From contig NZ_JAGRQH010000001.1 of the NCBI RefSeq assembly GCF_018122595.1, forward strand, positions 248,001 through 312,000: 64,000 nucleotides of DNA, in the 5' to 3' direction. Position 1 is the stretch's first letter; each line of letters starts with the position of its first letter. Both the position numbers and the translations under genes were made by a program. The notes beneath the pieces are model-generated. The model saw only the letters and a program-made list of their open reading frames with translations, did no database searches and was not told the origin of the DNA. Positions 34,032-43,875 of the stretch are shown here, one piece after another. The DNA comes from Neokomagataea anthophila (GTDB taxonomy: Bacteria; Pseudomonadota; Alphaproteobacteria; Acetobacterales; Acetobacteraceae).

Positions 34032-35504
34032 TCAGTGCCCTGCCTTCTCCGCCTGAGCAGATGAGGCTACCTTAGGCGAAACCGTTTTCGCACTCCAGCC
34101 ACCCCCTAGAGCGCGGTAAACCGTTACCAAATTCGCAAACCGTGCAGCCTGCACCGCAATATGATTTTGCTGTGCTTGGTACAAGGTCCGTTGCTGCTCC
34201 AGAGCCGTCAAATAGCTATCAATCCCAGCATGATAGCGCATCATAGCCAAGTCATATGCTGTTTGAGACTGCTGAACCAAACCTGCCAGATGCTTTTCTT
34301 GCGCCGTATAAGTCTCACGCGCTGTTAATGCATCAGACACTTCACGGAAGGCCGATTGTACCGCCTTCTGATACTGCGCTGCAGACTGCAAGGCGCGCGC
34401 CTTAGCAATATGCAGGTTCCCTTCATTCTGCCCCCACGTGAAGATCGGCAGTGAGATCGATGGAGCGATAGACCATGTCTCAGCCCCCGGCGTGAAGAGA
34501 TGGCGGAACTGAAGCGCGCTAGTCCCCTCAGAGGCCGTCAACGTCACGCGTGGGTAAAACGCCGCACGCGCCGCACCAATGCTCGCATTTGCACCAAGCA
34601 ACGTATGCTCAGCCGCCTGAATATCCGGGCGCTGCTGCATCAAGTCTGATGGCAAACCAGCAGGCAAATCACTCAGCATTGTTTGCGTACCGAACGGAGC
34701 CGGCGCGGGCAATGTTGCTGGCAAAGGCATACCAACTACCAATTGCAACGCATGCTCATCATCCGCAACCGCACGACGATACTGCGCTTCATTCGCCGCA
34801 GCCTGCTCAACCTGTGTCCGCACTTGCGCTAAAGTCAGCGCATCGGTTTCCCCGTGGTCATAAGCCAGTTGCGTCAACGATAATGTATGCTGCTGCGACG
34901 CCAGAGTATCCTGCGTGACACGTAGCAACTCACGATCACCCAACCACTGGATATACGTATTCGCCACCTGAGATACTGTCGTAATCAGCACATTACGCGT
35001 GTTCTCAGCACTGCTCAGAGCAGCTTCCGCTTCCTGCCGAGACAGATTTCGTATCCGCCCCCACAGATCAACTTCATAAGACGAAAATCCGATCGACGTT
35101 TGAAAGAAGCGTAGCGTACCAATGCTGCGCCCAGACCCTGGAGCAAACGCAAAACCCGCCGTATCTGAAGGAGACATAAACATGCCACTTCCTCCCGCCG
35201 AAATGGCGGGGAAAAGTGAAGCATGTTGTACCTCATACTGCCCTTGCGCTTCCGCCACGGCAGCCGCTTGCGCAGCAAGGTCACGGTTATTTTGCAGGGT
35301 CAGCGTAATGAGAGCTTTCAGGCGTGGATCCGTGAAGAAATCCTGCCACCCCAAATCTGCCGTTTGTGCCGCAGCTTTAACGCTTTTGACCCCCGTATCT
35401 GCCGGATAGGCATCCTGCACCATGGGTGCAGGGCGGTGATAATCAGGCGCCATATTACAGCTCGACAGCATCAAAAGCGCTGCCAGTCCGAGACGGATTT
35501 TCAT
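34032..35504 (-). CDS. RND efflux outer-membrane factor (NodT/OprM family)
   Basis: A 490-residue lipoprotein channel with lipobox LSSC (KIRLGLAALLMLSSCNMAPDYHRP). The two coiled-coil halves are visible through repeated patterns: PRLKALITLTLQNNRDLAAQAAAVAEAQGQYEVQ and RPDIQAAEHTLLGANASIGAARAAFYPRVTL. It docks on the pump to expel substrate across the outer membrane. Its ATG overlaps the stop of the pump gene. Confidence 0.93.
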   Translation of the reverse strand: MKIRLGLAALLMLSSCNMAPDYHRPAPMVQDAYPADTGVKSVKAAAQTADLGWQDFFTDPRLKALITLTLQNNRDLAAQAAAVAEAQGQYEVQHASLFPAISAGGSGMFMSPSDTAGFAFAPGSGRSIGTLRFFQTSIGFSSYEVDLWGRIRNLSRQEAEAALSSAENTRNVLITTVSQVANTYIQWLGDRELLRVTQDTLASQQHTLSLTQLAYDHGETDALTLAQVRTQVEQAAANEAQYRRAVADDEHALQLVVGMPLPATLPAPAPFGTQTMLSDLPAGLPSDLMQQRPDIQAAEHTLLGANASIGAARAAFYPRVTLTASEGTSALQFRHLFTPGAETWSIAPSISLPIFTWGQNEGNLHIAKARALQSAAQYQKAVQSAFREVSDALTARETYTAQEKHLAGLVQQSQTAYDLAMMRYHAGIDSYLTALEQQRTLYQAQQNHIAVQAARFANLVTVYRALGGGWSAKTVSPKVASSAQAEKAGH

Positions 35505-38500
35505 GCGCTGTGCTCCCCATGTGCAGGCATATCAGCATTCTCATCCAAATGAGCGTACGGGTCCTTACGGTCCTTGATCGGCTTCACACGGAACAGGCGT
35601 AGAATGACAACGAAGAAGACCGGAACGAAATACACCGCCAGCAATGTCGCTGAGAGCATACCACCCACAACGCATGTCCCGATCGCCACACGCGCAGCAG
35701 AACCCGCACCTGTTGCAATCGCCAGCGGAAACACACCGCAAACAAACGCAATCGACGTCATCAGAATTGGCCGCAAACGCTCACGCCCTGCTTCCAAAAC
35801 TGACTCTTCCAAAGAACGCCCTTGTTCGAAGAAGCTTTTCGCAAATTCCACAATCAGAATAGCGTTCTTCACCGACAGCCCGACCGTCGTCAGCAAGCCG
35901 ACTTGGAAGTAAACGTCATTATTCAGGCCACGCCCCAACGTCGCTGCAATAGCCCCCAGCACACCCAAGGGCAGTACAAGCATAACGGATAGCGGAATAG
36001 CCCAGCTTTCATAAAGAGCAGCCAAGCACAGCATAATGACAATCGCAGCCAGCACATAAAGCGGCCCCGTCGCACCTGCCGAAGCCAACTGCTCATATGA
36101 CAAGCCCGTCCACTCATAGCTAATCCCATGAGGCAGATGAGACAGGATCTTTTCCATCTCGCCCATGGCTTGACCAGAGCTTGCGCCCGCAGCGGGTTGG
36201 CCCTGAATCTCGTACGAGTTCATGCCGTTATAGTCTTCAACCTTTTGCGGACCACTGACCCAGTGCCCATCCACAAAGGCATTCAACGGAACCATCGTGC
36301 CAGATGCATTACGGACGTACCAACGGTTCAGATCTTCCGGCGTCATACGCGCCCAATCTGCACCCTGTATATAAACCTGCTTCACGCGGTCATTACGCAT
36401 GAACTGATTCACATAGGTGGAACCAAAAGCACCCTGTACGGTGGTGTTGATATCTGCGTTGGATAGGCCCAGAGCATTCGCACGCTCACGGTTAATTTCC
36501 ATCGCAAATTGCGGCGCATCTTCCATGCCCAACGGACGCACAGCCTGCAATACAGGGTTCTTAGCGGCTTCCATGAGAACTTGGTTACGCGCATTCAAGA
36601 GAGCTTCATGCCCTAAATGCCCTGTATCCTCCAATTCCAGATCAAAACCGGTCGCATTGCCCAGTTCCATCACGGCTGGCGGATTAACGGCAAAGATTTG
36701 CGCCATTGGGTTCATCCAGAAGTGCATCATGACCTGGTTAGCAACCGTCATGGTGGTATTCTGCTTACCCGGGCGTTCATCCCATGGCTTCATACGAATG
36801 AAGAAAGCACCCGCACTTTGCCCTTGCCCAGCAAAACTGAACCCGGTCATCGTGAAGACAGACTTCACCGTCTTGCCGTATGTTTTCAGTACATAATCAG
36901 AGATCTGACGGTTCACTTCAGCCGTTTGCTCAGCTGTTGCCCCCGCCCGCATCGTCACCTGACCAAAAATAACGCCTTGGTCTTCATCCGGTAAGAAACC
37001 GCCCGGAACACGGTTAAACAAGAACACGACACCGACCGTAAGAATAACAAAGGCCAGCATGCTCAAAACAGGGCGTCCCACCATCCGGCGAACACCACCC
37101 AAATATCCACGGGTCAAACGATCAAAGTTACGGTTAAACCACGCAGCAGGCCCCTTATCGGCTGCCTTATGCGTTGGCTTCAACATCGTACCGCACAATG
37201 CTGGCGTCATCACCATCGCCACCAGAACGGACAGCCACATAGCCGCAACAATCGTGATGGAGAACTGACGGTAAATAACACCGGTCGAACCACTAAAGGC
37301 CGCCATCGGCAAAAAGACAGCCGACAACACCAGCACGATACCAATCAAAGCACCTGAGATTTCATCCATGGACTGACGTGCAGCCTCACGCGGTGAAATC
37401 CCCCGCTCACTCATCACGCGCTCAACGTTTTCAACAACAACAATAGCATCATCCACCAACAGGCCAACAGCGAGAACCATCGCCAACATCGTCAGCGTAT
37501 TGATCCCATACCCCATAGTGGAGAGCAGACCGAACGTCCCCAACAGCACCACTGGAACAGCAATGGTCGGTATCAACGTGGCCCGGAAGTTCTGCAAGAA
37601 AATCAACATTACCAAGAAGACCAGCGCAATGGCTTCCAGCAACGTTTCAATCACTTCATGAATGGAAAGCGTAATAAAAGGGGCTGTATCCAGCGGATAA
37701 ACCACCTTCAAGCCTGGCGGGAAGTAACGGCTCAACTCACCAATACGCTCACGCACCGCCGCAGCCGTTTTCAACTGGTTAGCACCCGGTGCCAACTTAA
37801 GCGCCATCGCAGCCGCCGGGTGGTTATTATACATGGAAGACAGCGCATAGCTTTGCGCACCTAGTTCAACCCGTGCGACATCTTTCAAGCGAACTTGGCT
37901 GCCATCTTGCTGAACTTTCAGCAGAATTTGCTCAAACTGTTCCGGCTTGCTGAAGCGCGTTGGGCCAAGGATCGTCGCGTCAAAGCCAATGGCTTTCTTC
38001 GCTGGCAAACCACCCAACTCACCCGCAGAAACCTGAATATTCTGCGCTGAAATCGCATTTTGTACGTCACCAACCGTCAGGCTGTAATTATACAGCTTGG
38101 CCGGGTCCAACCAAATACGCATCGCATATTCAGAACCGAACAACGTATGATCACCAACGCCAGACACACGCGACAGCGGGTCCGAAATGTTAGACGCTAC
38201 ATAATCCGAAATATCTTGGCCGCTCATGCTGCCATCTTCGGAAATGAAGGCGGCTACCAACATGAAGTTCTTAGTGGCCTTCGTAACACCAATACCCTGC
38301 GACACCACTTCTTGGGGCAAACGAGGCTGGGCCAGTTGTAGTTTATTTTGCACCTGAACTTGAGCAATATCGGGGTTTGTCCCCTGCTCAAACGTCAGGT
38401 CAATTTCCATCTGTCCACTCGCGTAAGAAGACGCTGACAGATATTCGAGATGATCCAAACCATACATCTGCTGCAAAATCGGCCGAACAACCGTATTGTT

Positions 38501-38677
38501 CACCGTTTCAGCCGAGGCACCCGGATACATAACGCTAATCGCGATTTGCGGCGGGGCAATGCTCGGATATTGCGCAATCGGCATGCGGGTAATGGCCACG
38601 CCACCCACCAGCATGATGATCAACCCGATAACCCATGCGAAAATCGGCCGATCAATAAAGAAGCGTGATAAGCTCAT
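35501..38677 (-). CDS. RND multidrug efflux permease (HAE1/AcrB type)
   Basis: A 1058-residue pump of normal size. It starts MSLSRFFIDRPIFAWVIGLIIML; the proton-relay Asp pair lies in LAVGLLVDDAIVVVENVERVM; TM regions LVFLVMLIFLQNFRATLIPTIAVPVVLLG and the second-half copy GLSVKNAILIVEFAKSFFEQG are present. The periplasmic porter domain includes FGSTYVNQFMRNDRVKQVYIQ. It exports hydrophobic drugs or toxic metabolites by proton antiport. The neighbouring adaptor, channel and TetR gene make this a complete AcrAB-TolC-like system. Confidence 0.95.
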   Translation of the reverse strand: MSLSRFFIDRPIFAWVIGLIIMLVGGVAITRMPIAQYPSIAPPQIAISVMYPGASAETVNNTVVRPILQQMYGLDHLEYLSASSYASGQMEIDLTFEQGTNPDIAQVQVQNKLQLAQPRLPQEVVSQGIGVTKATKNFMLVAAFISEDGSMSGQDISDYVASNISDPLSRVSGVGDHTLFGSEYAMRIWLDPAKLYNYSLTVGDVQNAISAQNIQVSAGELGGLPAKKAIGFDATILGPTRFSKPEQFEQILLKVQQDGSQVRLKDVARVELGAQSYALSSMYNNHPAAAMALKLAPGANQLKTAAAVRERIGELSRYFPPGLKVVYPLDTAPFITLSIHEVIETLLEAIALVFLVMLIFLQNFRATLIPTIAVPVVLLGTFGLLSTMGYGINTLTMLAMVLAVGLLVDDAIVVVENVERVMSERGISPREAARQSMDEISGALIGIVLVLSAVFLPMAAFSGSTGVIYRQFSITIVAAMWLSVLVAMVMTPALCGTMLKPTHKAADKGPAAWFNRNFDRLTRGYLGGVRRMVGRPVLSMLAFVILTVGVVFLFNRVPGGFLPDEDQGVIFGQVTMRAGATAEQTAEVNRQISDYVLKTYGKTVKSVFTMTGFSFAGQGQSAGAFFIRMKPWDERPGKQNTTMTVANQVMMHFWMNPMAQIFAVNPPAVMELGNATGFDLELEDTGHLGHEALLNARNQVLMEAAKNPVLQAVRPLGMEDAPQFAMEINRERANALGLSNADINTTVQGAFGSTYVNQFMRNDRVKQVYIQGADWARMTPEDLNRWYVRNASGTMVPLNAFVDGHWVSGPQKVEDYNGMNSYEIQGQPAAGASSGQAMGEMEKILSHLPHGISYEWTGLSYEQLASAGATGPLYVLAAIVIMLCLAALYESWAIPLSVMLVLPLGVLGAIAATLGRGLNNDVYFQVGLLTTVGLSVKNAILIVEFAKSFFEQGRSLEESVLEAGRERLRPILMTSIAFVCGVFPLAIATGAGSAARVAIGTCVVGGMLSATLLAVYFVPVFFVVILRLFRVKPIKDRKDPYAHLDENADMPAHGEHSA

Positions 38678-38683
38678 AATCTC

Positions 38684-39892
38684 TTACTCCGCCTTTCCAG
38701 CGGATGCAGCAGGCGCTTCCTGCGGTGACACTTTCGCTCCGGGCTGAATCTTTTGCAGACCACTCGTCACAACACGGTCGCCCTCAGCCAAACCTTGCGT
38801 CACCAACCAGTCCGTACCAATGGCACGCGATGTCTCAACAAAGCGCATCGCCACAATATTTTGAGCGTTCACAACCATCACGTAAGGCTTGCCCTTCGCG
38901 TCACGCTCAACCGCAACTTGCGGCACCAAAATACCCTTCGGGTCCACACCCTCTTGGATGCTGGCATGCACAAACATACCCGGCATCAACAAACGGTCTG
39001 GGTTTGGGAACACAGCACGCATCACCAATGTCCCCGTAGCCGGGTCAACCGTGACTTCGGAGAGTTCCAGCTTACCAACTTGTGGATAAGCCGAGCTATC
39101 TTCCAGCTGAAGGTGGACGGCGGCATCACCACCATTGCGCTGCAACTGCCCATTCGCCAATTCACGGCGCAAACGCAGCATATCAGCCGCCGGCAAGTTT
39201 ACATCGACGTAAATCGGGTCCAACCGCGTCACAACCGCGATAGGCTGTGTCTGATTAGCCGTAACCAATGCGCCCGGCGTATACAATGTACGACCAATGC
39301 GACCATCAATCGGCGCTAAGACGCGCGTATAGCGCACATTCACAGCAGCGGATTCAACATTCGCCTTTGCCTGCGCGACCTGAGCATCAGCCTCCCGCGC
39401 GGCAGCTAATGTATTGTCATACTCTTGGTCACTAATCGCGTGGGCACGCACCAAAGGCGCATAACGGCGCAACTGACCCTGCGCACGAAATGCCGCTGCC
39501 TGAGCATTTTGTAACTGCGCCTTAGCCTGATCATACGCAGCCTGATAGGGCGCCGCATAAATCTGGAACAACTGCTGTCCCGCTTTGATGTCCGTACCCT
39601 GCTCAAAGTTACGGGACACAATCACACCGCTCACCTGCGGCCGAATCTCACCTTGTTCAACTGCATCAATGCGGCCCGGTAAAGACGTATCTAACGTCAC
39701 AGGCTGTGTCTTAACCGTCTGCACAACAACTGGTTGAGGCGGCATTTGCGGCATGGCGGGCTTCTTGTCACATCCCGCCAAAATCAGCGGTACACTCAGG
39801 AGTGAAACACCCCCCACAGCACGCAAAACGGACAAACCCGAATCAACAGTTCCCCTCACACATCGTGAAGAATTCTTTTCAAAAGAAAGCAT
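38684..39892 (-). CDS. RND efflux periplasmic adaptor (AcrA/MexA type)
   Basis: A 402-residue membrane-fusion protein; the N-terminus has a hydrophobic leader ending at a lipobox-like LAGC. The lipoyl/barrel-sandwich halves appear as VSRNFEQGTDIKAGQQLFQI and VLAPIDGRIGRTLYTPGALVTANQ, with a long alpha-helical hairpin between them (YQAAYDQAKAQLQNAQAAAFRAQGQ). It bridges pump and channel. First gene of the operon; its start faces the divergent TetR regulator, with an inverted-repeat operator between. Confidence 0.93.
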   Translation of the reverse strand: MLSFEKNSSRCVRGTVDSGLSVLRAVGGVSLLSVPLILAGCDKKPAMPQMPPQPVVVQTVKTQPVTLDTSLPGRIDAVEQGEIRPQVSGVIVSRNFEQGTDIKAGQQLFQIYAAPYQAAYDQAKAQLQNAQAAAFRAQGQLRRYAPLVRAHAISDQEYDNTLAAAREADAQVAQAKANVESAAVNVRYTRVLAPIDGRIGRTLYTPGALVTANQTQPIAVVTRLDPIYVDVNLPAADMLRLRRELANGQLQRNGGDAAVHLQLEDSSAYPQVGKLELSEVTVDPATGTLVMRAVFPNPDRLLMPGMFVHASIQEGVDPKGILVPQVAVERDAKGKPYVMVVNAQNIVAMRFVETSRAIGTDWLVTQGLAEGDRVVTSGLQKIQPGAKVSPQEAPAASAGKAE

Positions 39893-39925
39893 GATACTGA
39901 GCCAATCCTGTGATAGAGAAACTTC

Positions 39926-39963
39926 CTAGTTTCCTTTATTGGGACGGAAACTAGCTGGTTTCC
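39926..39963. promoter_or_regulatory. Inverted-repeat operator between the RND operon and its TetR gene
   Basis: CTAGTTTCC (39926-39934) and GGAAACTAG (39946-39954) are perfect 9-base complements with an 11-base spacer. The right arm also belongs to a second, tighter repeat GGAAAC-TAGCTG-GTTTCC (39946-39963). The position, midway between divergent starts, suits a TetR dimer or pair of dimers. Binding is inferred. Confidence 0.7.
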
Positions 39964-40007
39964 CCCAATCTCGTCAATCAACTTACAGAACCTAAGGAAT
40001 TAATTTT

Positions 40008-40685
40008 TTGTCGCGCCCCGTCCCCACACCGTCTGAGCCCACCTCTCCTGACTCTACCCAGCATTGCTGCGGGCGGCGCCACGACGCTATGGACGAGACC
40101 ACGCGCAGAAACCGTATTTTAGATGCCGCCTGCACAGCCATTTGCCAGCACGGTTATCATGCCGCATCGATGGATAACGTCGCTACATATTCAGGGATGT
40201 CTAAGAAGACTCTGTACCATTTTTATCCATCAAAACGCACTCTTTTTGAGGCCGTCATCCTAGAGCGCCTTTTTTCACGAATCGTTTTTACGCCGGACCC
40301 CAAAGACAGCGCCGAAGAACAACTGATTCAGTTAACGCTCAAAAGCGCTGAAATTATTCTACACCCTGAAAAAATTAATCTCCTGCGCTCCGTCATCGCC
40401 GCCAGTGGACGAAACCCCGAGATTACAGAACGCATCACGCAACTCTTCGAAATGTCCAAAAAGAACTTCCCGATCCAAGATTGGCTCGAAACCCAGGTGC
40501 AACAAGGAAAATTAATAATACCCAACGTACACGACGCAGCAGACCAACTCTTTGGCAGTGCCATTGGCGGAACATTACTCGCCCATCTGTGCACATGTAA
40601 GCGCCCCCGCACAGGCAAAGACCTCGAAAACTTTATTCGTAGCAGCGTCCATATCTTTATCTCGGCCCATATTCCATCGCCCTAG
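40008..40685 (+). CDS. TetR/AcrR family repressor, probable regulator of the RND operon
   Basis: A 225-residue protein read from TTG at 40008, which has a good Shine-Dalgarno AAGGA nine bases upstream; an ATG at 40089 would give a shorter form starting just before the helix-turn-helix. The HTH is RNRILDAACTAICQHGYHAASMDNVATYSGMSKKTLYHFYPSKRTLFEAVI. The C-terminal ligand domain is less conserved. Divergent from the adaptor-pump-channel operon, as with AcrR. It is convergent with the flagellar operon, ending two bases from its last gene. Confidence 0.88.
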   Translation: MSRPVPTPSEPTSPDSTQHCCGRRHDAMDETTRRNRILDAACTAICQHGYHAASMDNVATYSGMSKKTLYHFYPSKRTLFEAVILERLFSRIVFTPDPKDSAEEQLIQLTLKSAEIILHPEKINLLRSVIAASGRNPEITERITQLFEMSKKNFPIQDWLETQVQQGKLIIPNVHDAADQLFGSAIGGTLLAHLCTCKRPRTGKDLENFIRSSVHIFISAHIPSP

Positions 40686-40687
40686 CC

Positions 40688-43192
40688 TCACTCTACAGCG
40701 TGCCCAGTCACGATACGGAATAAACCTGCGGATGATGTCCTCATCATCACATCACGATAACGGCTCCATAATGCTTCTTGTGTCGTCACGTCCTGTGCGC
40801 GTGATGCATCACCTGCCGCATGCAAAACAACGCCTGCTTGCACCTCATCAAACCCTGCAGGAGACGGATTCTCAGCCCCCAACTGCTTCAAACGTGCTGC
40901 TTCCGCTGTTCTCCAATCTTTCACGGCTTCCGCAACCTCTGCCAAAAGGGCGGAAGCCTGATGATCCGTATAAGGCTGCAACACAGCTATCGCCTCTACA
41001 GGCCGTTTCTGCGCCATCAATAAACGTGCTTTCAGACACGCAAGGTCTGAACTCCCTTCTCCCCCCGGCAAAGCACCAACGGGGGGCACATCTATTTCGG
41101 GAAAATGCGCCAAATCACGGGCCGCCATATCCAAATCGCCAATAGCAAGATCTAGCTCTACTAACCTCATCAAACGTTTCTGATGAGCACGAGGATTTTC
41201 ATCCTCCGTAATACTCTGAAGCACCTCCCGCTCATCGAAAGGTAAGCCCAAGCTTTTATAACGCTCAGCCAATGCTTGGCGAAATGTCCGCTGTGTCTCC
41301 ACCGGCATTCGGTCACGTTGCGTCAAAATCTGCCGCAGCAGCCCCGCCTCTTCAGCACGTTGCTCAACATTTTCTGGCAATTGTGCACGCATACCATAAG
41401 CAATGCGCTGCAATGCTTCTCCATCTTCTCCAGACACAGGAGTATGCTGCCCACGCAGCAACCCCATCAAAGCGTCCCGCATCTGCCCAGCCTGTAACTG
41501 AGCCTCCAACAGCATGTGTTGTGCTTCCGAACCGATTCCCGCCATACGGAAACCCGGCATCAACCGATCCAACTGGTGCACGGCCTCTTCCTGAGAGAGT
41601 TGTTTGCTCTCCACCCCCTGCTGTAGCTGTAAAAAACGCGCTACAGGCCATATATGAGGGGAAGCACTATGTGCTAGAATATCTAACTCGTGCTTCGCCT
41701 GCGGCGCATGTGCCCGCATATCCCGCACAGCATATGCCAACGCCGTATCGGGCGTTTTTGGCACACTATCCAGAGCCTTTTGTGCGGTTACATCGCCATA
41801 ACGCGCAACCCAAAGCGCTGCCGGCCCCAGCAAAGCGGCCTGCAAAGGCTGTGCATAAGACATTAAGGACGGCAAACCGGCCGCAATCATATACGCTGTT
41901 TGCGCCTGCTCTTTTGGATCCTTCAAACGCTCTGGCACTGGCCGTTGACCCAAACGTGGATCCTCAGGCAATGTCCGCATCATGCCACGCCAAAACTGAT
42001 CTTCTGGCGCTGTACCGCCATCATCCATCAACGCATCATCACGCACCCGCCCCAACAAAACCGAAGAGACCTGCTGCAAACGACGCACATCACTACGGCC
42101 AGAGGCCTCAGGCTCATCACGTATGATGGTTTGCAAAACTTGGTCTGTTTGCGCAGCCTGCCCTAATCGGGCCGTACTCTGCGCCAAATGGATACGCGTA
42201 TTCAAACGCTCCCCGGGAGATGATGCCGAAACCGCAAACCACGCATCACGGACCGCTCCCCGCAATGCTTCTGGCGTCCCCTGCCCTAAGGAGACCCCAT
42301 TCAACGCTGCCCCCGAATCCGGCAAATCTCTCATAGCAAATAACGGGTCTTCTGCTGGCCCTATGCGATCCAATACAAAGCGCCCGGCCAGATTGCGCAA
42401 TTCCAACGCATCTTCATCTGCCGCCACCACTAACCCGATCAGACTGGGACGAACAAGATACCCGTCACCTCGCACAATCCGTTCAGAAGACACATGCCCC
42501 GCGCGCACCATCCCTACCAGTAAACGTCGGCCGGACAGTGGATCATCAATTTGTACGCTTTCCAAAGCAGCATCTTGCTCTGGTGGAACAAAGCTAAGGC
42601 CACTCCCCCAGCGTCCTAAAGACATTTCAGCCTGCACATCCGCTGTTGCAGCCACCACCCAGCCCGCACCTTGCGGCCTCACCCCCACCAACATGCCTTG
42701 TGGCAAAGTAAACGTAATAATCGTCACACCCGGAAGAACATGACTGCGCACTGGCGCAAAACCACCCGCTTCAAGACTCCCCAACGTGTCCAAACCATGT
42801 TCACCGCCCGCGACAATGACCCCTTGTGTCCCTTCACGAAACATCGCGATGGGCGTGCGCTCGCCTAATGGCAACCACAACCCACTGACCGCAACATCTG
42901 CAGAAATGGGCGTTAGACCATCCCCTTTCGTTGTAGCCGCCATCGACCGCCCCTTCCCCACAACAGCCCATCCTGTGGGGAGAGCAGGCAAACCACCTAC
43001 CGAGGGCGGTACCGCCGCAGCCTGCTCAGACATTGCTGGCACAGGAGGCGCTACTGGCGCCGCCACAACGGGCATTCCTTTCACTTTACGGTGGTGGTGA
43101 TGCCGATGTTTTACCGAAAGAGCATCTTGAGCCTCAGCGCATGAACCATACAAAGCCCACATCCCCAAAAGCACGGCTCCTACGCGCTTCAT
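40688..43192 (-). CDS. Large exported protein of unknown function in the flagellar operon
   Basis: An 834-residue protein with a signal peptide (MKRVGAVLLGMWALYGSCAEAQ), a His-rich tract (KHRHHHHRKVKG) and a Pro/Val/Ala linker. Residues about 70-290 look like a beta-rich domain; the remaining 500 residues are helical with TPR-like spacing (LNTRIHLAQSTARLGQAAQ, ARDLAHFPEI, ARLLMAQKRPVEAIAVLQPYTDHQASALLAEVAEAVKDW). I do not recognise the family. It is the last gene of the fliL-fliM-DUF6468-motE operon, its ATG overlapping the motE stop. In rhizobia MotE is the chaperone of the periplasmic motor protein MotC; by position this protein could be the corresponding partner, but no sequence similarity to MotC is claimed. 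Confidence 0.7.
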   Translation of the reverse strand: MKRVGAVLLGMWALYGSCAEAQDALSVKHRHHHHRKVKGMPVVAAPVAPPVPAMSEQAAAVPPSVGGLPALPTGWAVVGKGRSMAATTKGDGLTPISADVAVSGLWLPLGERTPIAMFREGTQGVIVAGGEHGLDTLGSLEAGGFAPVRSHVLPGVTIITFTLPQGMLVGVRPQGAGWVVAATADVQAEMSLGRWGSGLSFVPPEQDAALESVQIDDPLSGRRLLVGMVRAGHVSSERIVRGDGYLVRPSLIGLVVAADEDALELRNLAGRFVLDRIGPAEDPLFAMRDLPDSGAALNGVSLGQGTPEALRGAVRDAWFAVSASSPGERLNTRIHLAQSTARLGQAAQTDQVLQTIIRDEPEASGRSDVRRLQQVSSVLLGRVRDDALMDDGGTAPEDQFWRGMMRTLPEDPRLGQRPVPERLKDPKEQAQTAYMIAAGLPSLMSYAQPLQAALLGPAALWVARYGDVTAQKALDSVPKTPDTALAYAVRDMRAHAPQAKHELDILAHSASPHIWPVARFLQLQQGVESKQLSQEEAVHQLDRLMPGFRMAGIGSEAQHMLLEAQLQAGQMRDALMGLLRGQHTPVSGEDGEALQRIAYGMRAQLPENVEQRAEEAGLLRQILTQRDRMPVETQRTFRQALAERYKSLGLPFDEREVLQSITEDENPRAHQKRLMRLVELDLAIGDLDMAARDLAHFPEIDVPPVGALPGGEGSSDLACLKARLLMAQKRPVEAIAVLQPYTDHQASALLAEVAEAVKDWRTAEAARLKQLGAENPSPAGFDEVQAGVVLHAAGDASRAQDVTTQEALWSRYRDVMMRTSSAGLFRIVTGHAVE

Positions 43193-43869
43193 CCGTTATG
43201 CCCTGTCAATGGCACAGGCTGGTTATGTGTATTCGCCAAAATTTGCGTCGCCAAAATCGCTCGCTGAGGGGACATCACTTCTAAAATTGCAGACGCTTTC
43301 CGCGGTGTCATACGACTTAAAAGCCCGACACCAATACGCAAATCCATAATGTTGAAAATCGCCGCCGCATCCACTGGGCTCATCGCCTCGTAAATCTTCA
43401 CCAAACGATCAGCATCTTGATCCACCAAACGTGCAGTTTGTTGACGGCTCGCATCCAAACGACTACGCGCATCATCCAACGCCGCCATCTTTTTTTGCAA
43501 CTCTTCTTCCGCTGCTTCAATCACAGCTTGCCGGTCGGTTAGCGCGCGCTCACGACGGTCCAGTGCTTTTTCACGCTCCGCCAAAGATGCCTTCAAAACA
43601 GGGTCCAGTGGCGCAGAAAAAGATACACCCCCTGTACACCCTCCCCCTGCACAACCATTCTGCACAGCGACGGTTTTTTCATCATGGCGAAGAGCATGCG
43701 GTAGCACTGGCGCTGACGTCACACTCCCTTCCGGCGCCGCCTCTGCACTCACCCCAACGGCAACAGGAAATGAATCCAAACCCATCCAGCGAGAGGCCAA
43801 ATCATAAGCCATCACACCCATTAACAACATCATCACCGTGCTAGCACAGTACAATAAGCGCAGAAGCAT
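43189..43869 (-). CDS. motE: MotE-like flagellar protein (MgtE N-domain type)
   Basis: A 226-residue protein with an N-terminal membrane helix (LLYCASTVMMLLMGVMAYDLA), a periplasmic linker with a CAGGGCTGG loop, a coiled coil (LAEREKALDRRERALTDRQAVIEAAEEELQKKMAALDDARSRL) and a C-terminal MgtE_N-like domain (LVKIYEAMSPVDAAAIFNIMD, LLSRMTPRKASAILEVMSPQRA). This architecture is that of MotE, the chaperone for MotC in rhizobial motors. Overlaps the next gene by four bases. Confidence 0.85.
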   Translation of the reverse strand: MLLRLLYCASTVMMLLMGVMAYDLASRWMGLDSFPVAVGVSAEAAPEGSVTSAPVLPHALRHDEKTVAVQNGCAGGGCTGGVSFSAPLDPVLKASLAEREKALDRRERALTDRQAVIEAAEEELQKKMAALDDARSRLDASRQQTARLVDQDADRLVKIYEAMSPVDAAAIFNIMDLRIGVGLLSRMTPRKASAILEVMSPQRAILATQILANTHNQPVPLTGHNG

Positions 43870-43875
43870 TACCCG

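Noticed and set aside
40688-43192. Engineered His tag in the large protein
   Set aside because: The HHHH stretch is part of a longer natural basic/His tract and four histidines are too few for a purification tag.
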